DNA of 18,152 bases from Caryophanales bacterium UBA5732 (GTDB lineage Bacteria > Bacillota_I > Bacilli_A > Izemoplasmatales > Hujiaoplasmataceae), in assembly GCA_002419445.1 (NCBI GenBank), contig DIGC01000017.1:1-18152 (forward strand), written 5' to 3'. The notes beneath the pieces were generated by a model. The model made no database searches, had not been told where the DNA came from, and saw only the letters and a program-made list of their open reading frames with translations. A program made the position numbers and the translations under genes. Positions within the stretch are counted from its first letter, which is position 1; every line of letters starts with the position of its first letter. This document shows positions 13,957-18,152 of the stretch, one piece after another.

Positions 13957-15231
13957 ATGATTAATTTTAAGTTTGAAGAAGAATATTTAACGATTTTACA
14001 AGAAGAACTTGTTCCCGCAAAAGGTTGTACCGAACCTATTGCCATTGCTTTTGCTGGCGCTAAAGCTAGAGAACTCCTAGGTGAAATACCTGAACATATC
14101 GAAATTGAAGCTTCGGGAAACCTAATCAAAAATATTCGCTGTGTAACGGTCCCCAATACTAACAATTTAGTTGGTATTGAAGCTAGCGCACTTGCCGGTG
14201 TTGTTGGCGGCGATTCTAGCCTCGAACTTGAAGTCATTTCAAATATTAAACCAAAACACTTAAAGTTGATAAACCTTCTACTTCTTAAGAATATCGTAAA
14301 AGTCAAACTTCTCAAAACCAATCTTAATCTTCACTTTATCTTTAAAGCAAAAACCAAAGATAATGAGATTGTTATCGAAATAAAAAATCTTCATACCAAT
14401 ATCGTCAAGATAACAAAAAATGATAAAATCATTTTCGAGCAAGACAATGGAAATGATGAATATTTCGGCGTTGAAACCAATCGAAAGAACTTAACTGTCG
14501 AGAACATCCTTGAATTTACAGAGAATATTAATATCGAGAAAATTAAAGATCTTCTCGACTTACAAATTAAATACAATATGGCTATCGCCAAAAAAGGCTT
14601 GAATGAAAATTTTGGAGTTTCTATTGGTCAAACTATTTTAAAGCACGACCAATCCATTTTTTCAAAAATTAAAGCTTATACAGCTGCTGCTTCAGAGGCA
14701 AGAATGAGCGGATGTTCGATGCCTGTAATAACTAACTCAGGTAGTGGTAACCAAGGTTTAGCTACATCAATCCCAGTTATTCTTTTTAGCAGAAACTTAA
14801 AATTACCGAAAGAGAAAATGTACCGCGGATTAATCTTATCAAATCTACTGACAATTTATCAGAAAAGTTTTATCGGTAGACTATCTGCTTTTTGTGGTGC
14901 TATAAGTGCAGCGGTATCTTCTGGAGCTACATTCACATATTTAAGTGGTGGAGATTTGAAACAAATTAAAATGACGATAACCAATGCTTTAGCTAATGTT
15001 TCCGGAGTTGTTTGTGATGGAGCAAAACCATCATGTGCTTCAAAAATAGCTACCGGTTTAGACGCAGCCATTTTAGGTCACTTCCTAGCAATGGAAAATC
15101 ATCAGTACAACCCGCTTTCCGGAATTATAAAAAATAGCGTTGACGAAACTATCTTTGCTGTCGGAAAAATGGCTAGTGAAGGAATGAAGGATACCGATAA
15201 GGTAATTCTAGCTTTAATGTTAGAAAAATAA
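13957..15231 (+). CDS. cyuA: L-cysteine desulfidase family protein (UPF0597/CyuA)
   Basis: 424 residues of the UPF0597 family, which includes E. coli CyuA and archaeal [4Fe-4S] L-cysteine desulfidase. The reaction is breakdown of L-cysteine to pyruvate, sulfide and ammonia without pyridoxal phosphate. The four cysteines expected to bind the cluster are present: C24 in AKGCTEPIA, C313 in AFCGAIS, C353 in VVCDGAKP and C360 in PSCASKIA; the last three keep the spacing I recall for the Methanocaldococcus enzyme (282, 322, 329). The MSGCSMPVITNSGSGNQG block (~250-267) is also typical. Cytoplasmic. It stands alone, with no cysteine transporter next to it. Start ATG with GAGGT. Confidence 0.85.
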   Translation: MINFKFEEEYLTILQEELVPAKGCTEPIAIAFAGAKARELLGEIPEHIEIEASGNLIKNIRCVTVPNTNNLVGIEASALAGVVGGDSSLELEVISNIKPKHLKLINLLLLKNIVKVKLLKTNLNLHFIFKAKTKDNEIVIEIKNLHTNIVKITKNDKIIFEQDNGNDEYFGVETNRKNLTVENILEFTENINIEKIKDLLDLQIKYNMAIAKKGLNENFGVSIGQTILKHDQSIFSKIKAYTAAASEARMSGCSMPVITNSGSGNQGLATSIPVILFSRNLKLPKEKMYRGLILSNLLTIYQKSFIGRLSAFCGAISAAVSSGATFTYLSGGDLKQIKMTITNALANVSGVVCDGAKPSCASKIATGLDAAILGHFLAMENHQYNPLSGIIKNSVDETIFAVGKMASEGMKDTDKVILALMLEK

Positions 15232-15243
15232 AGCAATCAAGTA

Positions 15244-15272
15244 AAAAGACAAATCATTAGGATTTGTCTTTT
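15244..15272. terminator. Bidirectional terminator sharing the M48 stop region
   Basis: A 12-bp stem AAAAGACAAATC/GATTTGTCTTTT (15244-15255, 15261-15272) with a 5-nt loop. The plus strand continues with TTTTT, and the minus strand has TTAC after the stem. The right arm lies in the last codons of the convergent M48 gene (stop at 15257-15259), so coding sequence and terminator overlap. Confidence 0.85.
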
Positions 15273-16504
15273 TTTAGCGATTTAATATGATTGATTCTTT
15301 CAAGAAGCGGTGGATGAGAATAATAAAATTTAACATAAAGCGGATGTGGGGTCAAATTAGAAAAGTTCTCTCTATTCAAAACTTTTAAAGCCCTAATTAA
15401 GTGAGTACCCGAATAATTAAGTGCTGCGTAACCGTCAGCTTGATATTCGAATTTCCGGGAAATGAAACTAGTTAGTATCCCCACAAACATTAACACTGTA
15501 GTTAAAACGACTATATATAAAATAATGTTGAATCCGTAGTTGATGCTTGAAAAACCAAATGCTAATGAAAAAATATCATTGTTTAAAAATACCATTAATC
15601 CTAAGATATAAATCGAAATCATCAAAATCGACTGAAAGAGATTAAAAATCACATGCTTGTGTTTACCATGACCAATTTCATGAGCTAATACGGCGACGAT
15701 TTCTTCTTCTGTACATTTGCTTATTAAAGTATCGTATAAAACTATTCTCTTCGTCTTACCAAAACCAGAAAAGAATGCGTTCAGTTTTGAAGATCTTTTA
15801 GAAGCATCCATAACACTTATTTTCTTAATTTCGTAACCAACGCTTTCTGCGAAATCACAAATTTTCGTTTTAAGAGTTGAGTCTTCCAGAGGAGTTAATT
15901 TATTGAATATCGGAACCAATATTTTTGTGTAAATTAAATTGACTATCAGCATGATTAAACTCGCACATACCCAAGCAATTATGAAGAATAATTGTCCAGA
16001 GTTAAAATAAAGTGACATTATTCCATATATCAGACCGCCGCCAAAGACAACAGTTAAAAGTGAACTTTTAATCTTGTCCATGAAAAATAATTTCTTTGTC
16101 ATTTTATTAAAGCCATATTTTTCTTCAATCTTAAAAACAGATTGATAAGAGAAAACCATATCGATCAGAAATATAACTAAAAAATATAAACCAAGAATAA
16201 TTAGAGTTTGAAATGATTTACTGCTCGTTAAGTCAATTACCCATTCATTAAGGTAAACGAATGTTTTGGTGACTAACAGAATGATTAGTACAAGAAATTT
16301 TGTTAAAGAGCTTATTAAAGACAACCTAAAGTTCTCCATATAGTATTTTTTCCAATTAAGATATTGCCCTTCATCATAAACATCAGAAATTACTTCCGGT
16401 AAATCTTTGTTGCGGTATTTGTAGTTTAGAATTGACAAAAAAAGATTTAAACCTGTATCCAAAACCAGTAAACAAAATATAAATATTAAAACTAAATTTT
16501 CCAT
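15257..16504 (-). CDS. M48 family integral-membrane metalloprotease (Ste24/CAAX protease 1-like)
   Basis: 415 residues. An N-terminal membrane domain with about four to five helices (peptidase_M48_N type; e.g. ILGLYFLVIFLIDMVFSYQS) precedes a cytoplasm-facing catalytic domain with EIVAVLAHEIGHGKHKH (HExxH, about residue 275) and the third ligand Glu in SRKFEYQADGYAAL (about residue 350). A further membrane pair lies between them. The layout matches Ste24/CAAX-prenyl-protease-1 homologues rather than shorter HtpX. In bacteria these act in membrane protein quality control. AAGGAG seven bases before the ATG; it follows the proton-pump gene by 19 bp, so the two are probably cotranscribed. Confidence 0.9.
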   Translation of the reverse strand: MENLVLIFIFCLLVLDTGLNLFLSILNYKYRNKDLPEVISDVYDEGQYLNWKKYYMENFRLSLISSLTKFLVLIILLVTKTFVYLNEWVIDLTSSKSFQTLIILGLYFLVIFLIDMVFSYQSVFKIEEKYGFNKMTKKLFFMDKIKSSLLTVVFGGGLIYGIMSLYFNSGQLFFIIAWVCASLIMLIVNLIYTKILVPIFNKLTPLEDSTLKTKICDFAESVGYEIKKISVMDASKRSSKLNAFFSGFGKTKRIVLYDTLISKCTEEEIVAVLAHEIGHGKHKHVIFNLFQSILMISIYILGLMVFLNNDIFSLAFGFSSINYGFNIILYIVVLTTVLMFVGILTSFISRKFEYQADGYAALNYSGTHLIRALKVLNRENFSNLTPHPLYVKFYYSHPPLLERINHIKSLKKDKS

Positions 16505-16523
16505 TTTCTATCTCCTTGCTTAT

Positions 16524-18152
16524 TTAGAAACTGCTTTTAATAATTACATATATCAAAATCCCCGTAATGAATAAAGTATATATCAGTGCATCGCTGCGAA
16601 TAACGCTTTGTTCATACCGACGATTAAAAACATTCGTTGTTATGACAAACCTGTCGATAAAGCCAATATTTTCCACATCCTTATCAGATAATTTTGCAAA
16701 TCCTTCATTATCGATCGGACACTTTTCTCCGTACATCATTTTACAAATATTTTTCATTAGGATATATGCTGGATAAAACAATAAATATTCAACGCTGAAC
16801 CATTTAGGTAAACGCAGGTGGAATAAATTAAATCTTTTTCCTAAAAAGAAAATCATGAAACCAAGCATTACAATTAAAAGTGTCATTAAGAGATCAGAAC
16901 CTTGAAAGACATTTATATTCCATATATGTTGTTCAATAAAATGCGGATCATACGGAGCGATATTTAAAAGCGGAATTATTAAACTCTTTAAAATAAAGTT
17001 CGGGAACAAACCGATTAAAATAATGATTAATCCCATGCTCCACATCGCAATATCTAAACTCGAATAATCAAAAACCATGGTCTTATAATCATTGTCTGTT
17101 TTTCTAATAAACACATAATAAAACATCTTAATAAAAGAACAAACTGTTGCGGCGCTAACAACTATAAAAATTAATTCTGCATAGAAAAACATGTGATTGC
17201 CAAGTTCATAAGCTTCAACTAGGCCATGATGTAAAATCGTTTTAGAAATATACCCATTAAATAGCGGTATACCGCTAATTCCCAAAGCCGCAACTATAAA
17301 GGTTATTGTCGTAAAAGGCAACCTTTTCCATAAGCCTCCTAGCTTGTACATATCTAATTCTTTGGTGTGATAATAGATAACTCCAGCAACCATAAATAAC
17401 AATGATTTAAATAGGGCATGGTTTATAATATGATACATTGCTCCGGTTAATCCCATAGCTCCTTCATAACCTAAATATAGAGCAACCCCGATACCCGTTA
17501 TAATATATCCCATTTGACTGATTGAATGATAAGCTAACATTTTCTTAATGTTTGCTTGTTGAAGAGCCATAAAAACGCCAAGCGCCATCGTAATGATTCC
17601 CGTCCAAATGATGATAGCGCCAATACTACTCGCAGATAACCATAAAGGATCGTCGATTCCAGTGACAGTATCTTTACCCGGGAAATAATAACTTGTAGCG
17701 GCTCTGATAATACCAAAAGCACCGATTTTTATCATAACGCCAGACAAGAGAGCACTAGCAGGAGTTGGCGCTACGGGATGAGCTCTAGGTAACCAAACAT
17801 GAACTGGAGCCATACCGGCTTTGATTCCAAATCCGAAAACTAATAAACCCATAATCCAATATTTTAAATTCCCATGTTCTTCCAGCTTTTCAATCGCTGA
17901 TTCAAATCTTAAGTCGCCAATATTAAAATATAAAAGTATTATTGCCGTTAAAATCAAAAACCCACCAATCAATCCCATGATTATATAATTAAAACCAGCT
18001 TTATATGATTGATCATTTTGCCCGTGAATTACTAACATATAAGAGGTGATGGTCATGATTTCAAAGAAGATAAACATCATCAATAAATCGCCTGAGACAA
18101 TCGCACCAATCACCGAACTATAAGTCAAGGCTAAAAAGAAGAAAAATCTTGT
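16524..18152 (-). CDS. Proton-conducting membrane subunit (MrpD/NuoL/HyfB-like), 3' part
   Basis: The frame is open through the window edge at 18152, with in-frame codons before the TTG at 18128, so the 5' part of the gene lies outside. About 542 residues are visible, with some 13 or more transmembrane helices. Family marks in order: FFEIMTITSYMLVIHG (key Glu of TM5), GFGIKAGMAPVHVWLPRAHP (pump Lys and His), PTPASALLSGVMIKIGAFGI, ANIKKMLAYHSISQMGY and YHIINHALFKSLLFMVAG. These occur in Mrp antiporter, complex I and group 4 hydrogenase subunits alike, and the window gives no neighbour to decide which. The C-terminal extension includes a GEKCPIDNEGF loop and a last helix. It couples ion movement across the membrane to energy conservation. 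Confidence 0.88.
   Translation of the reverse strand, partial: TRFFFFLALTYSSVIGAIVSGDLLMMFIFFEIMTITSYMLVIHGQNDQSYKAGFNYIIMGLIGGFLILTAIILLYFNIGDLRFESAIEKLEEHGNLKYWIMGLLVFGFGIKAGMAPVHVWLPRAHPVAPTPASALLSGVMIKIGAFGIIRAATSYYFPGKDTVTGIDDPLWLSASSIGAIIIWTGIITMALGVFMALQQANIKKMLAYHSISQMGYIITGIGVALYLGYEGAMGLTGAMYHIINHALFKSLLFMVAGVIYYHTKELDMYKLGGLWKRLPFTTITFIVAALGISGIPLFNGYISKTILHHGLVEAYELGNHMFFYAELIFIVVSAATVCSFIKMFYYVFIRKTDNDYKTMVFDYSSLDIAMWSMGLIIILIGLFPNFILKSLIIPLLNIAPYDPHFIEQHIWNINVFQGSDLLMTLLIVMLGFMIFFLGKRFNLFHLRLPKWFSVEYLLFYPAYILMKNICKMMYGEKCPIDNEGFAKLSDKDVENIGFIDRFVITTNVFNRRYEQSVIRSDALIYTLFITGILIYVIIKSSF

Noticed and set aside
13887..14321. Minus-strand 144-codon frame
   Set aside because: It is antisense to the start of the cysteine desulfidase gene, which has conserved cysteines and a promoter; low-complexity Ser/Ile composition.

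Overview
The window reads as a low-GC, AT-rich bacterial chromosome that uses the standard genetic code. Trp is encoded by TGG in the housekeeping genes, TGA serves as a stop, and Shine-Dalgarno sites are strong. The genes suggest an anaerobic Firmicute or a standard-code Mollicutes relative (Acholeplasma/Izemoplasma-like): a B12-type class II ribonucleotide reductase, an Fe-S cysteine desulfidase, an Mrp/NuoL/hydrogenase-type proton-conducting membrane subunit, and a long-form GluRS. This assignment is inference.

The window has two halves. Positions 1 to about 6900 are accessory DNA: a truncated secreted-protein gene, a three-gene operon of hypothetical proteins (one DUF6933, one DUF6155-like), two different AbiE-like (type IV) toxin-antitoxin modules on the minus strand, the 5' stub of a TIR-domain gene, two 81-bp direct repeats that look like solitary IS21-type ends, and two decayed fragments (one like a serine recombinase C-terminus). 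The second AbiE operon was probably antitoxin-toxin-TIR. Its TIR gene is cut after about 20 codons, close to one of the 81-bp repeats. The first AbiE pair has a textbook promoter bracketed by two inverted-repeat operators, and its toxin frame has lost, or hides, its start codon.

The accessory block ends at a minus-strand tRNA cluster (Arg-ACG, Pro-TGG, Cys-GCA; 7091-7369), a common integration border. From there to the end is ordinary core genome with clean intergenic terminators: a two-domain glyoxalase/extradiol dioxygenase-like protein (+), an AEC-family permease (-), nrdJ (-), gltX with a previously unlisted 43-residue membrane microprotein immediately upstream (-), a cyuA-type cysteine desulfidase (+), an M48 metalloprotease (-), and the 3' part of a proton-pumping membrane subunit gene (-) that runs off the window.

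The best candidates for something undescribed are the interrupted AbiEi-AbiEii-TIR operon, the twin-operator AbiE promoter, and the 81-bp repeat that sits next to an unrelated intrinsic terminator both times it occurs.
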